From contig OY754466.1 in the NCBI GenBank assembly GCA_963575645.1, forward strand, positions 41,076,001 to 41,140,000: a stretch of DNA of 64,000 nt, read 5' to 3'. The position numbers and the translations under genes are program-made. Under the pieces are notes generated by a model. The model was not told the origin of the DNA and did not search any database. It worked only from the letters and a program-made list of their open reading frames with translations. Positions 52,521 through 63,719 of the stretch are shown one piece after another. The first letter of the stretch is position 1. Every line of letters starts with the position of its first letter. This stretch comes from Xanthostigma xanthostigma. Lineage: Eukaryota > Arthropoda > Insecta > Raphidioptera > Raphidiidae.

Positions 52521-52829
52521 AATATTGTAACAGAGACCCCCCAGCAGGCGTCGACAAAGAATTTCGTGAGATAACAATCGGCTCGTCATTCTAACAATGA
52601 CACATATTGTTGTGGGACGACAATCGGCTTGTTGTTCTAACAGCAACAAGTGTTGTTGTTTGAACAATAAAGCCGTTTGTTGTGGAACAACAATCCGTGA
52701 ATCATTGTTAGAACAACAAACCGATTGTTGTCCCACAACAAAATGTGCGTCATTGTTAGAACGACGAGCCGATTGTTGTCTCACTAAATTTTTTGTCGTC
52801 GCCTGCTGGGGGGTCTCTGTTACAATATT
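52521..52829. mobile_element. 309-bp palindromic element with internal AACAATCGGCTYGT repeats
   Basis: AATATTGTAACAGAGACCCC and GGGGTCTCTGTTACAATATT are perfect ends. Between them are about six related units of roughly 35 bp, in both orientations (CAATCGGCTCGTCATTCTAACAATGA and similar), giving nested dyads. ORFs are open on both strands across it, but this follows from the repeat structure; they show no domain. Confidence 0.85.
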
Positions 52830-52936
52830 TACAAAACTGCTCATGAATCAGATCGCAGTTTGTAGTTAATGATACAGTGTGAATAAACGCGAGGATGCAA
52901 ATAACGTCACTGTGGGCTCGCGTGCGTGGTCACAAA
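52830..52936. other. Spacer
   Basis: No feature is recognised. Confidence 0.3.
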
Positions 52937-53555
52937 TCTATACTAATATATAAAGCTGAAGAGTTTGTTTGTTTGTTTGTTTGAACGCGCTAATCTCAGG
53001 AACTACTGGTTCAAATTGAAAAAAAATTTTTTTGTTGGATAGCTCATTTATCGAGGAAGGCTATAGGCTAGGATATAAAATCAGGCTACGACCATTAGGA
53101 GCGGAGCATTAATGAAAAATGTTCCAAATGTATTTAAAAAATAAGCTTCTATTCAGGTGAAATGCACTAACTAAGTATACTCATATTAGCGATGAAAGAA
53201 TACAATGCCGGCTAGCGCAATCGGTAGAGCACAAGACTGTCGATATCAGGGTCGTGGGTTCGAGCCCTACGTTGGGCGGATGCATTTTTATTTTTTTTTT
53301 ATTTTCTACATTGCTTTCTTCTAAGGCTTACATTAAAATTTATTTTAATTTTATTTAATTAATTAAAAAAAATTATTAGTTAAAAAAAGTATAAATACTG
53401 CTTTTTATCGACAAAAAATTTTAAACGGTAACTCCGATCATCATGAAATTTGACACAACATTCATCTCGGTAAACTAATATGAATGTGTGTACTCATGTT
53501 CCTCCCTTCCCCATTCGTTCTTTTACACCCGGGTGAAACCGGACGAGACCGCTAG
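52937..53555 (+). mobile_element. Helitron-like element, full length, carrying a tRNA-Lys-like module
   Basis: It begins TCTATACTAATATATAAAGC after an A and ends ACACCCGGGTGAAACCGGAC...GCTAG followed by T, the A|TC...CTAG|T pattern of Helitrons with a 3' hairpin. The middle contains the tRNA-like sequence at 53207-53277 in the same place and orientation as in the copy at 6530-7215. No protein is encoded. Confidence 0.78.
53207..53277 (+). repeat. tRNA-Lys-like sequence inside a Helitron-like element
   Basis: 71 nt; acceptor GCCGGC/TTGGGC, D-arm GCTAGCGCAATCGGTAGAGCA, T-arm GTGGGTTCGAGCCCTAC. One base is missing in the 5' acceptor strand compared with the 6749 copy. The anticodon-loop position reads GTC and the stem is weak. 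A and B boxes are well kept. Confidence 0.65.
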
Positions 53556-54247
53556 TATTTTATAACTGTTATCAGTAAGCGGTTCTTTTTAAACAACATA
53601 ACAGTTTCAAATGTTATAAAAAAATAACCATTTCGTCTTTCACTCCGTACCTACCTACTATCGATGTGTAGGATAGGGTCAATGCATAATATACGATTTG
53701 ACGTCATAATATCTAACAAATCGAAGCCCCGCTTGGGGTGTAATCGTGCCAAACGCACCACGGCGTCGTCCCGGAATATTAGTGGAAGGATCTAACTCTA
53801 GGTCTATAACATTTTTCATTAGACAATCGAAAATTAACTAAAATATTCTTGCAAGAATTAGTATCTAATAAGATATTTCCATTCTTGAGCCTGAGGTAAG
53901 ACAGCGTTTCTAACCGAGGATAAACAATTAGTGTATATGACCAAATAAGAAATAAAATAGGTAAAAAATTTATCCTAAAAATAATATTTAAATAAGGTTC
54001 ATGATTAAAAAAAAAGCGTGGGTCGTAATATCTTTGATATTTTACAGTCACGATCCACTCTTTTATATTTATGAACCTAAACTAATGATTATTTTTTTCT
54101 TTCAAGTAGACTTTTATTAAAGCTTCTTTAAAAAAAATGTTTGCGTATTTTGTTGTTAAATTTTTAGTAATTATAATATTACATGATAAAATTCAAGCCA
54201 ATTGGGCGACAGGATCATTCCTACTTCAAAAATATTGGCATTTAACA
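53556..54247. other. Intron 3 stretch with no recognised gene
   Basis: CAAGCCAATTGGGCGACAGGATCATTCC at 54194 is the inverted relative of the repeat at 15758. Nothing else is supported. Confidence 0.35.
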
Positions 54248-54602
54248 TCTATCCATATATATAAAACAAAGTTCCCCCACCGCGTCTGTCTGTTTGTCTG
54301 TCTGAACGCTATAAGCTCAAAAACTACCGAACGGATTTTCAAACGGTTTTCATTAATAGAAAGAGCTATAAACGAGGGGGGTTTCTGTATATAATTTGTA
54401 AATATTTTGTATAAAATCGCTAAAATATGACGGTGTTTTGTCAAAAAAAAAAAACTGTTTTCATACGCTTATATTGCTGACGCTAGTCAAATCTTTAGAG
54501 ATACATCAAAACAATGTACTTTGATAGTTCTGCTGTGTAGATGAAGACAATATAATATTCTCAACAGTTATGCACCCGGGTGAAACCGGGACGGGCAGTT
54601 AG
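54248..54602 (+). mobile_element. Helitron-like element ('CTACCGAACGGATTTTC' family)
   Basis: It begins TCTATCCATATATATAAAAC and contains GCGTCTGTCTGTTTGTCTGT, 'aactaccgaacggattttc' and the 3' end GCACCCGGGTGAAACCGGGACGGGC...TTAG|T. A partial relative is at 58830-59110. Confidence 0.65.
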
Positions 54603-55340
54603 TATTATATATAATAAAGAAAATACTGCGAGCAAGGACGCGGGTAACGGCTAGTATTAATGATATTTACTAATCGCTTGCATCGTTACCTACTATATAC
54701 ATAATATGTTATAACATCATATCAAAATTAACCAAGGCATGTTTGTCAGTTCTATCTACCAAATTTCTTTTTGACAGATATCGAGAACAAAAGAACAGCT
54801 GGTTGTAAAAATAATTCAGCTGGTTGTGGTGACCATTACCGGGTTTGCCACAAAAACAATTATTTTTAAGTCTTCCAGAAAACTTTTATAAAAGATAAAA
54901 CAATAAAGTATTACTGTATTTTTATCTTAATTTAAAATATAAAAACTTGCAAACACACGTTCTCCCACAATCTCCACCACCGGGACTTCCACCACATTGT
55001 AACTTGTTATTTAAATAATTGGTACGTGAATTATTTTTACTTTTATTAAAGTAATTTAAAGATGGAAATTCTTATTTCAAAATCCAGACGTAAGGTGAGT
55101 CCCAGAAAGATTAAAGATGTCCGTAATAATAGTTCACCTCCTCCCCCCTTACTCATGCCCTAAACAACATAGTAGCCAAAAAAAGAACTAGAAAAATACA
55201 CGTAAATTTAAAAAGTGTTTGTTGAAATCAGTGGAAACTTGGCTAGCTAAAAAATTTTTAGCACCCTATAAAGTTTGCTTTTCTGGTTATACTACTGGTT
55301 AAAACTATTATTTTGGTGAAATAAGTAGCTTTAATCTACA
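54603..55340. other. Intron 3 stretch with no recognised feature
   Basis: Nothing supported is seen. Confidence 0.3.
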
Positions 55341-55342
55341 TA

Positions 55343-55711
55343 CAGTAAAGCCTCGATAAGTTAAAAATCTCTATAACTTAAACATTTTTTTAATCCCTTT
55401 CCCCTCAAAGATTAAAACCTCCATTACTTAAAGCACAAAACCTCGCTAACTTAAATAATTAATTAACGAGTGATATAAAATGAAGCGAGAAGTGAAAGAA
55501 ACCGAAAAAAATTACTGACTTTTTATGCTTAATTAATAAATATGTAATTGAATAAAAAAATAGATACAAAATTTATTAAAACAGTTAAACCTCGTTAAGT
55601 TAAAACTTGACTTCCAAAACCTCTCTAACTTCAACCCTCGATGAGTAAAAAACTCGAGAACTTAAATTTATCAACGTTTCCCTTGAACTTCAACTTATCG
55701 AGATTCTACTG
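55343..55711. mobile_element. pogo/Tigger-like MITE, 369 bp
   Basis: CAGTAAAGCCTCGATAAGTT and AACTTATCGAGATTCTACTG are inverted ends with TA on each side. The interior has repeated CCTC-NNTAA-CTTAA words that echo the ends. No ORF. Confidence 0.8.
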
Positions 55712-55714
55712 TAT

Positions 55715-56029
55715 ATAAAAATATCGTGTCACGATGTTTGTCCGCGCTAATCTCAAAAACCATTGAACCGATTTTAATGAAATTATGTAAATGTGTCTAG
55801 CTTGGTCCAACTTAGACTATAGTATAATTTTTATTAAATATTTTGTACAAAATCACGGTGTTTTGTGAAAATAAACTGTTTTAACATAGAATTTACTCAA
55901 AGTTATTAGTTCAGAAACCAACAAAAAAACTGTTTTAGTACCAAGTAGCGACATCTGATAGCATTCGCTCACCTGGTAGAATTTGCTCAAAGCTATTGGT
56001 TCAAATGCCGGGCCGTAAAAAAATGCTAG
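55715..56029 (+). mobile_element. Helitron-like element with damaged 3' end
   Basis: It matches 20706-21122 from TATCGTGTCACGATGTTTGT to 'tcaaatgccgggccgtaaa' and then ends directly in GCTAG|T, lacking the CCCGGGTGAAACCGGG hairpin. Confidence 0.6.
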
Positions 56030-56276
56030 TTAATTCGTAAAATTTAGTGTAGGGGCGGGGCAGTAATAAGGTCTTGCCCATGGCCCCAAAAAAGCTAGTT
56101 ACGATCCTGAAGTAAAACTAAAGCTTGCAAAAAAACTCCGAATATCACCTAGTAAGTCGTAACATTCGTTACGCCTTTTGGTCTGTCTACGTTCCTGCAT
56201 CGGAGCCCCGAAGTGGCCAAAGTGTATGACGCGAAGCAACGGTATATCGCAGAAATGACACAGCAAGGATATACAC
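56030..56276. other. Spacer with no recognised feature
   Basis: Nothing supported is seen. Confidence 0.3.
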
Positions 56277-56848
56277 TAGTGATGTGCCGCTCCTGAGCGA
56301 GTCGTTCATAATGAATGACTTCTTTCGCGGAGCGGAGCGAGTCGCTCTTTTTTTTGTGAATGACTCACTCCGAGCGCCATTGCTCTGTGCTGAGCTATTC
56401 TGTACTGTTGCATTCGCACATTTACAGAGCGCACACAGCACAGACCACTGAGGCACTAGTGAATTTTGCACGTACGGAGTTATCTTTGCTAAGTGACACA
56501 CTGTTTACAGTGACTTAAACCATTCACATTGACGGATATAATATTGTAACAATAAACATTATTATTGTTAAGCTTTTATTATACTTTATAGTTTATCCGA
56601 AATGCGAATAATATAAGATCAGAATCATATGAAAATGAGTTCAGAGCTGAGTGTGTATATTGTGCTGTGCAATGCTACATGACTCCTGAGCATGCATGAT
56701 GACAGTTCACACCTCTGCAGTCTGCACTCTTGTGTAGTGCGTACTGTCTAGTGTCGCTCCTTTGAACGACTCTCACTGAGCGACTCTTTTTAGTGAGCGG
56801 GGCGCACGGAGCCAGCTCCCAATAAAGAGTCATGAGGACACATCACTA
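56277..56848 (-). mobile_element. hAT-like MITE, copy C, 572 bp
   Basis: TAGTGATGTGCCGCTCCTGAG and CTCATGAGGACACATCACTA-type ends, matching copies A and B in reverse orientation through GGAGCCAGCTCCCAATAAAG. It is longer than copy B because it keeps a segment with TGAGCTATTCTGTACTGTTGC, also in copy A. No clear 8-bp duplication is seen. Confidence 0.8.
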
Positions 56849-57174
56849 ACATAGTACCTACACAGATGCTGTGTGTGCGTGTTCTTTGATCTATGTTATA
56901 CAACACTAGTAAGTATATTGACAGACTTCGGCGTTCCTTTGCAGTCACATCAAAGCCAATTCGGATAACGATTGGTGCGGATGTAACCCGCGGACACCGA
57001 AAGTGAGACACTCTACCACACATCCGACGACTCGACACCGCGCTTAGTTTGATTATATGACAAAAAAATAGATACAGACAATGTATAAAAAAATAAAACA
57101 AGCTATTAGGTGGGTCGTTTATTGAAACTCTACAGTTGCGACCCTAAAGTTCCACACATATTATAAAGTTACTA
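56849..57174. other. Intron 3 stretch with no recognised feature
   Basis: Nothing supported is seen. Confidence 0.3.
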
Positions 57175-58000
57175 CCGGCCCGGTTCGGTTTCGCCCGAAT
57201 TTGTAGCTTGTCGTCGTTTTTTCGTCGACTTGCGTTGCAAAATTGGTCACCACGAAAAGCGCTTTTATTTAAGGAGGTTGAGCCGTTTTACGAAGATAAT
57301 GAAAAAAATCTGAAATAAAGTTTTTTTAATAGATTTTTTTATAACAAAATTTTCTGTAAAAAATCCAAAATCATTAGGAGATTTATAAAGTCAAAATTTA
57401 AAAAAAACTTTTACATGTAGTCTTATGGAAAATATGTCAATCTAGCATGCAAACGGTACATTTTAATTTTTTGTAAATAACCAAATAATGTCAGCAGTTC
57501 CAAAAACTAACTATGTAAAGCAATGATGTCTTACGCATATTTAATTAGGAGACTTTTAATCAATAAAAAAAATTATTAAACCTTAGCACTTTTCAATTAT
57601 GGACTTTTATTCTTGACAATTTTAACTGAATTTTCAACTTTTTAATGATTTAATTTTAATTTTTATTATTTCTAATTTCTTTTTTAAATTATTTACTGCA
57701 AATAATATGTAAAATACAAATATTTACATAAATTTATTTTTCTAACCTAACTTTGTACAAATTAAGTAAAATACTGAAATAATAATATTAAAAAAAAATT
57801 ATTTATTATGACAATAATTTATTGGTATCATCGACTTACACCCTTTTGTAAAAATGTATTATGGAAAAGTTCCCATTTTGAATTCCACTTACTTTTGATT
57901 GGGACTGTAACGGATCAACCTCCTTAAACACGATAGCATGTATCAATTCGGAAGGTCCATTGTAAATATTGGTGAAAAAAATTTTGAAATCGGGTGAGTG
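57175..58000 (-). mobile_element. Helitron-like element (minus) split by a TTAA element
   Basis: The 3' end CCGGCCCGGTTCGGTTTCGCCCG lies at 57175, and 'ccacgaaaagcgctttta' at 57251 matches, inverted, 27086-27106. The match breaks at TTAA (57269) and can resume after 57927 ('acacgatag' versus 'tgcgataat'). Confidence 0.55.
57273..57923. mobile_element. TTAA-flanked element (GGAGGTTGA termini), copy 2, 651 bp
   Basis: It is bordered by TTAA at 57269-57272 and 57924-57927 and matches 42370-43068 along its length, with a few internal deletions. The termini are GGAGGTTGAGCC and GGATCAACCTCC. Confidence 0.82.
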
Positions 58001-58396
58001 AGTTATCGACCACATTATAACAATCGCACTTTCCGTTTTCACTGGGTTTAATACATATACAAATTTACCGTTATATTGCCATCTTGCAACCCTATTGCGC
58101 ATCTGTGGATGAAAGTAAAAATACTAATATCACTTTAATAAAATAAGGGTTGGTGGTAGAACGGTGAAAAATGGTTATAAGTATTTTTTAGTGGCAAATC
58201 ATAAAATTTTTTTTTAATTGGCTAATAAATAAAAAAAAATTCTGGAGAGAGCCACCCTTATCACCTAGGGGTATAAAAAATAGCCTACGACCTATTCTCA
58301 GACCCACCAAGTATACACAAAAAATTTCATAAAAATCGGTCAAGCCGTTTCAGAGAAGTTCGATAACAAACACTGACACGAGATTTTTATATATAC
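58001..58396 (-). repeat. Helitron-like 5' fragment (minus) and unassigned DNA
   Basis: At 58320-58396 the minus strand reads TATATAAAAATCTCGTGTCAG, 'ctctgaaacggcttgaccg', typical of the 5' part of a Helitron-like family. The rest is unassigned. Confidence 0.4.
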
Positions 58397-58829
58397 AGGG
58401 TGCCCCATTAAGAATGGGACATAGAACAACCGCAGATTCTCCAATTCAAAATAAAACGATTAAGCGAAATATGCTTAGATAAAATGTTACTCGTTTCCGA
58501 AATACGGGGTGTTGAAGTTGAAAACTGAAAAATTATTAATGTCCATAATTTTTTTAATACACCGTATAATTTTACTCAAATCGGCACACTTGTTAAATAT
58601 CATAAAATGCACCTAAAAATAAAAAAAATAGTTCAGTACGCTCTACCAGTGGCGTACGGCAGGAGTAAGTAATGCTTGTACCCCTTCTAAATGTTACGCC
58701 GCTGTCTAAATTTTAATTTTGACTATAATTTTAATTTTTTTGATATTTTCTAAGTCAATAATGTACACTTGTTAGTTTGTTGTAAAGTCATTGGTTTTTG
58801 AGATATTCGCAGTTAAAGATAGATAGACA
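58397..58829. other. Lone mariner-like terminus and unassigned DNA
   Basis: ACAGGGTGCCCCATTAAGAA at 58397 is a mariner-type end preceded by TA. No second end was found. Confidence 0.4.
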
Positions 58830-59110
58830 TAGACAAAGTTCCCCCTCCGCGTCTGTCTGTCTGTCTAAACTCGATAAACTCAAAAACTACCGAACGGATT
58901 TTTCACCAATGAAAGGAGTGACTCAAGACAAAGGATTAAGTGTATAATTCATTAATGTTTTGTGTAAATTGGTTGAAATATGACGATGAATGTTGAAGAT
59001 GTCAGAAAAAATCAAGCCGATTGGGAGTTTTTATCAAAAACGCTTCCTGTTCCCTTTGAGATATAACAAAACAATGTAGGTAGTATGGTGGAATTGTTTC
59101 TCTTTTATAG
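58830..59110 (+). mobile_element. Helitron-like fragment related to 54248-54602
   Basis: CGCGTCTGTCTGTCTGTCTA, 'aactaccgaacggattttt' and 'caaaacaatgta' match in order. The 3' hairpin is missing. Confidence 0.55.
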
Positions 59111-60477
59111 GGCTACGGAAAAGTCCGCGATGGCGTATGTTAGGGAGCTGACGTGAAAAAAAAACATGTCGTCCCAACTTTCTGCCGCCTGATATATAAC
59201 CTATTTAATTAATTTAGAGCATTTTTTCTTACACGATACCTATATAGGCGGAATCAATCACGAAATCCAGCGGTACAGCACGCTTAAAACCTAGCAGCTA
59301 AATCTTAACATATTCTAAAGATAGCAACAGTAGACACAATAACATGATCAACTTGTATAGTATCTACGTATTTGTATATTATGTAAAATATCAGGCCTTG
59401 GTTTCTTTATTTTTATCCTTTTGAAAAATATTAATAAAATTTGCAAAAGGAAATATTGTTTCTGTTTTCAACGTCGGAGGTATAAAAAAAATATTGGTCT
59501 CGGTGTAAAACCCTGCCAACAAAATAGATATATTTGCTAATACATTCGTTACAGCAGATAAACATTTTTACACGACCAATAAAATGCGGTAAATTTATTT
59601 TTAACACGAAACTTAGACACCATGTTTCATGTATCAAGAAACGGGGAATTCCCAATGTATTTCTTGGTTAGACTATGTGCGATGCACGATCGTAGACTTG
59701 TCTAGACACTACAGTAAAGTGGGGCATTGGAGCCAAAATTTCAGTTCATAATAGCGGCGCTGCAATCAGGAAGGCAAACGTAAGCCAAATAAAGCATTCT
59801 CTATGATTTATTTCTATTCTTTGATCTTTTATCTCTTTTCAACAAACATAACAAATTGAGTTAGTGAAATTGAGTTGTGAAGACTCACAGAGATTCTTGA
59901 AATATTTTAACAATTAACTTTGTTCACGGACAGAGAAATATGCAGCTGCCTGCTGAATGGGCTACAGATTTATTGATGTTTTTCAGTATGCAATACTAGC
60001 CGTTACCCGCGACATCCACACGCGTTAACACAAACTTTATTTTATTTATTACTAGTGGCCCGGTCCAGCTTCGCGTGGATTTGTAGATTGCCTATAAAAG
60101 ATAGATTATTTGCAGAGCGTTGCCATATATTTCGCACGCGATTAAGACAAAACACGGCCTTCGGCTCCACCGTACTGCATGTCTTGCTTTACGGGACTGT
60201 GCCTCGCTCGGCAGCAACACAGTAGTAGAGCCTACGGCTCCACCGTATTCCGAATCACTTTTCCAGTTTTTACATTCGAACTGTCACTGCGTGCGCATCA
60301 AACCCATCTACGGAACCAGTCTCAATAAACACATAAAAACCATCACAAAACCCAGCGCCACAGCACGTCAAATGTAGCAAGGAATCTAGCGGCAAAACCA
60401 GCCTCGTGTGCAGCGATCCAATTCTCACTGCAAATGAAAAAAAAAACCGCCGCGTGTTGTACGCTCATCTATAGCTA
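59111..60477. other. Intron 3 stretch with repeat fragments
   Basis: 59455-59560 ('ggtgtaaaaccctgccaacaaaatag') resembles 62010-62090 ('gtgcgaaaccctgccgacaatatag'). GGCCCGGTCCAGCTTCGCG at 60058 is a Helitron-type hairpin end. AGCGGCAAAACCAGCCTCGTGTGCAGCG at 60379 is an end of the 34477 family. No gene is supported; the 85-residue ORF at 60120 is unrecognised. Confidence 0.4.
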
Positions 60478-61542
60478 CAGTGGAGCGTCGATTATCCGAA
60501 CGTCGATCAACCAAATGACCGCTTAACCGAACTACTATGCCCGCCCAAATCGCGCGTGCCTACCTTCTCCTATCTGTCCTTAAAAAAGCGCGTGAGCTAG
60601 TCGCTCGTAAGCGGGTAGGTTTGCTTCGGCAGACGAAGATTGAAGATTTTTTTAAACGTTAATTGCATCTATAGTCCAGCCAAAATAAACATTTCAATTT
60701 ATTATAATTCGCATAGAGCTGAAAATTGGTACAGGTCTTAAGTACACTATTAAAATATAAACTATCAAAGGTCCCCACCGATCCTACATCTGCTTCAAAA
60801 TTGATTCAAGGTCAAAGGTCAAAAGTGTCGGTTTTTGCATTTTTCTCGTAAACGGTAAATGTTACCTAAAAATAGGCCAGACAAAAGTTGTAGATCATGC
60901 AATTGTCTACAAAAACTGTCCTTATATTTTTTTCCCTACGAATCAATATATAGGACCAAAATGTCTATGTACATACTAAACGTATTTATCAAAAATAACG
61001 GTAAATATTAATTTGTATATTTTTTATGTATGAAATCGCCGCTTCAAAAGAATGGTGATTCGTAGGAAAAAAAGTACAAAAACAATTCTTGTAGATAATT
61101 GCAGGATCTACAACTTTTGTCTGACCTATTTTTAGATAACATTTACCGTTTACGAGAAAAGTGCAAAAACCCGATACTTTTAATCTTTGATCTTCAAGAA
61201 TTTTTTTAGCAAATGTAGGATCGGTGGGGACATTTGATACTTCATTAGTAATAGTGTACTTAAGACCTATACCAATTTTCATCTCTATGCGAATTATTGT
61301 AAACCTACCACTATTTTTTTGTTTATTTTAACCGGACTACTAGTATGTACCTGTTTTATTACAAGACTGCACTTTTTTTTGTTTAATTTCTATTTGTCAT
61401 TAAAGATATAAATAAATATATTTTTCATTCACCTGTACATAAATATACAGTATGTATACCTGTATTATTGTGCGAATCAATAAAGTTCAATTATCCGAAC
61501 ACCCGTGTCCCCCAATTAGTTCGGATAAACGACGCTCTACTC
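60478..61542. mobile_element. pogo/Tigger-like element, about 1.07 kb, with internal foldback
   Basis: CAGTGGAGCGTCGATTATCCGAAC and GTTCGGATAAACGACGCTCTACTC are inverted ends bordered by TA. Subterminal words 'ccgaac' and 'tatccgaacacc' recur. The interior is occupied by a 600-bp inverted repeat (next entry), and no transposase remains. Confidence 0.75.
60700..61305. repeat. Inverted repeat of about 280-bp arms inside the pogo-like element
   Basis: TAATTCGCATAGAGCTGAAAATTGG is mirrored by CCAATTTTCATCTCTATGCGAATTA, and TCGTAAACGGTAAATGTTACC by its complement at 61136. The arms differ by about one base in ten, so they are older than those at 13119 or 50077. Confidence 0.8.
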
Positions 61543-62527
61543 TATAGCCTAAGGCTGCAGAGCATTTCTGAATGGAAGCTTAAAATTCCGTTTTGTAATA
61601 TCTCTTCAATATTATTAGCAGAAACATTCTACAAATACTTGTTTTAATAAAATATCTTATTAAGACTTCCATTGTGCACGTATCATAATGAAACAAAGAA
61701 AATGGAAATTGTTAATTATTTTATGAATCAATTCAAATGTTAAACGCATAACCGATATTTTCACACAGAATGACAGAACAGGAATTACATTATATCGTTA
61801 TCTTTATGCTTTCATTAATACTTCAGCAATTTATGACAGTATTAGCGTACAAGCTGCTTCAAAGAACAACTTAAGTCAAAAGCTTTGATGTCTCACTCTT
61901 TATTCATTCATTCGAATTTATAAACATCGTTTTTTACGCAGTGTAAGTACGAGAAAATATTGTACAAAACTCTCCGTTTACATATTTCATTAAACTGAAT
62001 TGATGGATAAAAAAACTCGGGTCGCAGTGCGAAACCCTGCCGACAATATAGTGTATTTGCTTTTATAAGCAGTGTGGCTCTATTGTATGAACTTAACTTT
62101 GTTTTTGGACAAAAAAAAAAAAATTACCCCTTAATACACCCCTTAAAACAACATTTTTTTACTTAATTTCAATATTATATACCAATTTAACATCTGTACC
62201 AAATTATATACACCCTTCAGTATGTAAATCCATATCAATAAACTTGCGTTTTCATAAAATTTGTAAGTCCGGTTCTGTCGGGCCGATTTTATTGAAATTT
62301 TAGCAGCACATTTCAATAATTATTAAAGGGTTAAATTTCAAATTTGAAATGATTCTGAGAATTTTTTCGGTATTTTTGGGCCCAAAAACATTTTTCAACT
62401 CCTAAATACCCCCCTTAAAATGGCCCGATCGGGCCCATTTTAAATAGGCTTCTTGCGATGATGGATTCCAACATGTGGACCAAATTTCATTTAAATCGAT
62501 TAAGTCTATCGAGAGTTATCGTGGTCA
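61543..62527. other. Intron 3 stretch with no recognised gene
   Basis: Repeat fragment at 62010-62090 as noted above. Nothing else is supported. Confidence 0.3.
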
Positions 62528-62541
62528 CACATATATATATA

Positions 62542-62591
<50 letters not shown>

Positions 62592-62600
62592 TATATAAAC
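62528..62600. repeat. (AT)n microsatellite
   Basis: About 70 bp of ATATAT with a few A or C interruptions. Confidence 0.95.
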
Positions 62601-62826
62601 ATTTCCAAAAATGGTGCCAAACTTCTTAGAAAGTTATGAAACGTCGAGAAATTTTGGTCCGACCCCTAGGTCCCGCCATCCGACCGACGCCAATAGTGTA
62701 AGTGCCTTATGGCAAATACACTAATAATATGAAACGATGCGCAATTGTGAGATGCTTTTTGCAAACAAAACAGTGGCAACTGACTAAAATAACAATCGAC
62801 TCGCAGTCTGATTTTATAATAGATCA
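62601..62826. other. Spacer with no recognised feature
   Basis: Nothing supported is seen. Confidence 0.3.
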
Positions 62827-63203
62827 CTAGCGGTCCGTCCCGGTTTCACCCGGGTGCGATAGATATTTCGTTTGCGACCTGGCATCTGAACTAATAGCTT
62901 TAAGCAAACTCAACCAGATTTGCTTCTGAACTAATAGCTGTGAGCAAATTCTAACAAATGTCGCTACTTGGGACTAAAATTTTTGTTTGCTTTGAGTAAA
63001 CTCTACCACACGATATTACGTGTTACTAAGACGGGTTTTCGGAGAAAATACCGTAATTTTGTACAAAATATTTAATAAAAACTATCCTATAGCGTAAGTT
63101 GCACCAAGCAAGACACATCTACAAAATTTCATTAAAATCTGTTCAGTGGTTTCGGAGATTAGCGCAGCCAAAATTGTGACACGGGAATTTTATATATATA
63201 TAG
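62827..63203 (-). mobile_element. Helitron-like element, minus strand
   Basis: The minus strand starts at about 63203 with TCTATATATATATAAAATTC and ends CACCCGGGTGAAACCGGGAC...CTAG at 62827-62830. It matches 20706-21122 and 29912-30315. Confidence 0.72.
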
Positions 63204-63571
63204 ATTTGGTCGCTTCTGAGCGTTTGCCAGGCGGTTACTGAGCTGTGGGTTGTAATAGGTTCCGAAATATAACCCAGTATACTGACCAGTCCTAAAAACG
63301 TCATGAATCCGACGTCATAATAGTACTGGTGTGCCACCATATTGTACTGGTGAGACAGGTGTGTGTTGGACTATTAGGAAAATGTTCCAGCTACATTTGA
63401 CCCCGCCGGGGTTCAGACCCAGTATCTCCTTTTGTGTTGTTCAGTGTGCATAAGGCCTTACTTCGTGATGGTAGTTAATAAACATGTGGGTTTATTATTG
63501 TTACAAACACAAAGTATAAATAAAATAGTATATAGTGTGACATAATAAATAAAGAAGATACGTTGTTGCAG
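63204..63571. other. krz: End of intron 3
   Basis: 'gtactggtg' occurs twice at 63322 and 63343. The acceptor region reads ATACGTTGTTGCAG with a short pyrimidine tract. No other feature. Confidence 0.4.
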
Positions 63572-63719
63572 GATGCACTGGTCAAACGTCTCGGACCCAA
63601 TGCATATCCGTTCACGATGGAGATAACGCCGCTAGCGCCTCCAAGCGTTCAACTAGTTCCGGCGAAAGAATATAAAGGCGCTCCAATCGGTACCAGTTAT
63701 GACGTCAGAGCATATATTG
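63572..63719 (+). CDS. krz: kurtz-type beta-arrestin, N-domain exon 3
   Basis: The exon encodes 49 residues and one base, starting DALVKRLGPNAYPFTMEIT and ending GTSYDVRAYI. The LxKRLGPNAYPF block is the arrestin family signature region (beta-arrestin 1: KKLGEHAYPFTFEI), followed by the PLAPPSVQL loop and the 'GAPIGTSYDV' strand. This wording fits insect kurtz more than visual arrestins (which have P(S)SPASVxLQ). The acceptor is TTGTTGCAG and the donor ATTG|GTAAGT in phase 1. The C-domain and the clathrin/AP2-binding tail would follow beyond the window. Confidence 0.95.

Larger units (their letters stand above)
47469..63571 (+). other. krz: krz intron 3 (16.1 kb)
   Basis: The phase 0 intron runs from GTAACG to TTGTTGCAG. 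It is built of Helitron-like elements, MITEs, foldback elements, a SINE and hAT copies, annotated separately. No other exon was recognised. Confidence 0.9.

Noticed and set aside
52494..52869. Overlapping 116- and 90-residue ORFs as a gene
   Set aside because: They are produced by the repeated palindromic units of the element at 52521-52829; no domain or splice context.
62528..62600. Palindromic AT hairpin as an origin or regulatory site
   Set aside because: It is a simple (AT)n microsatellite.
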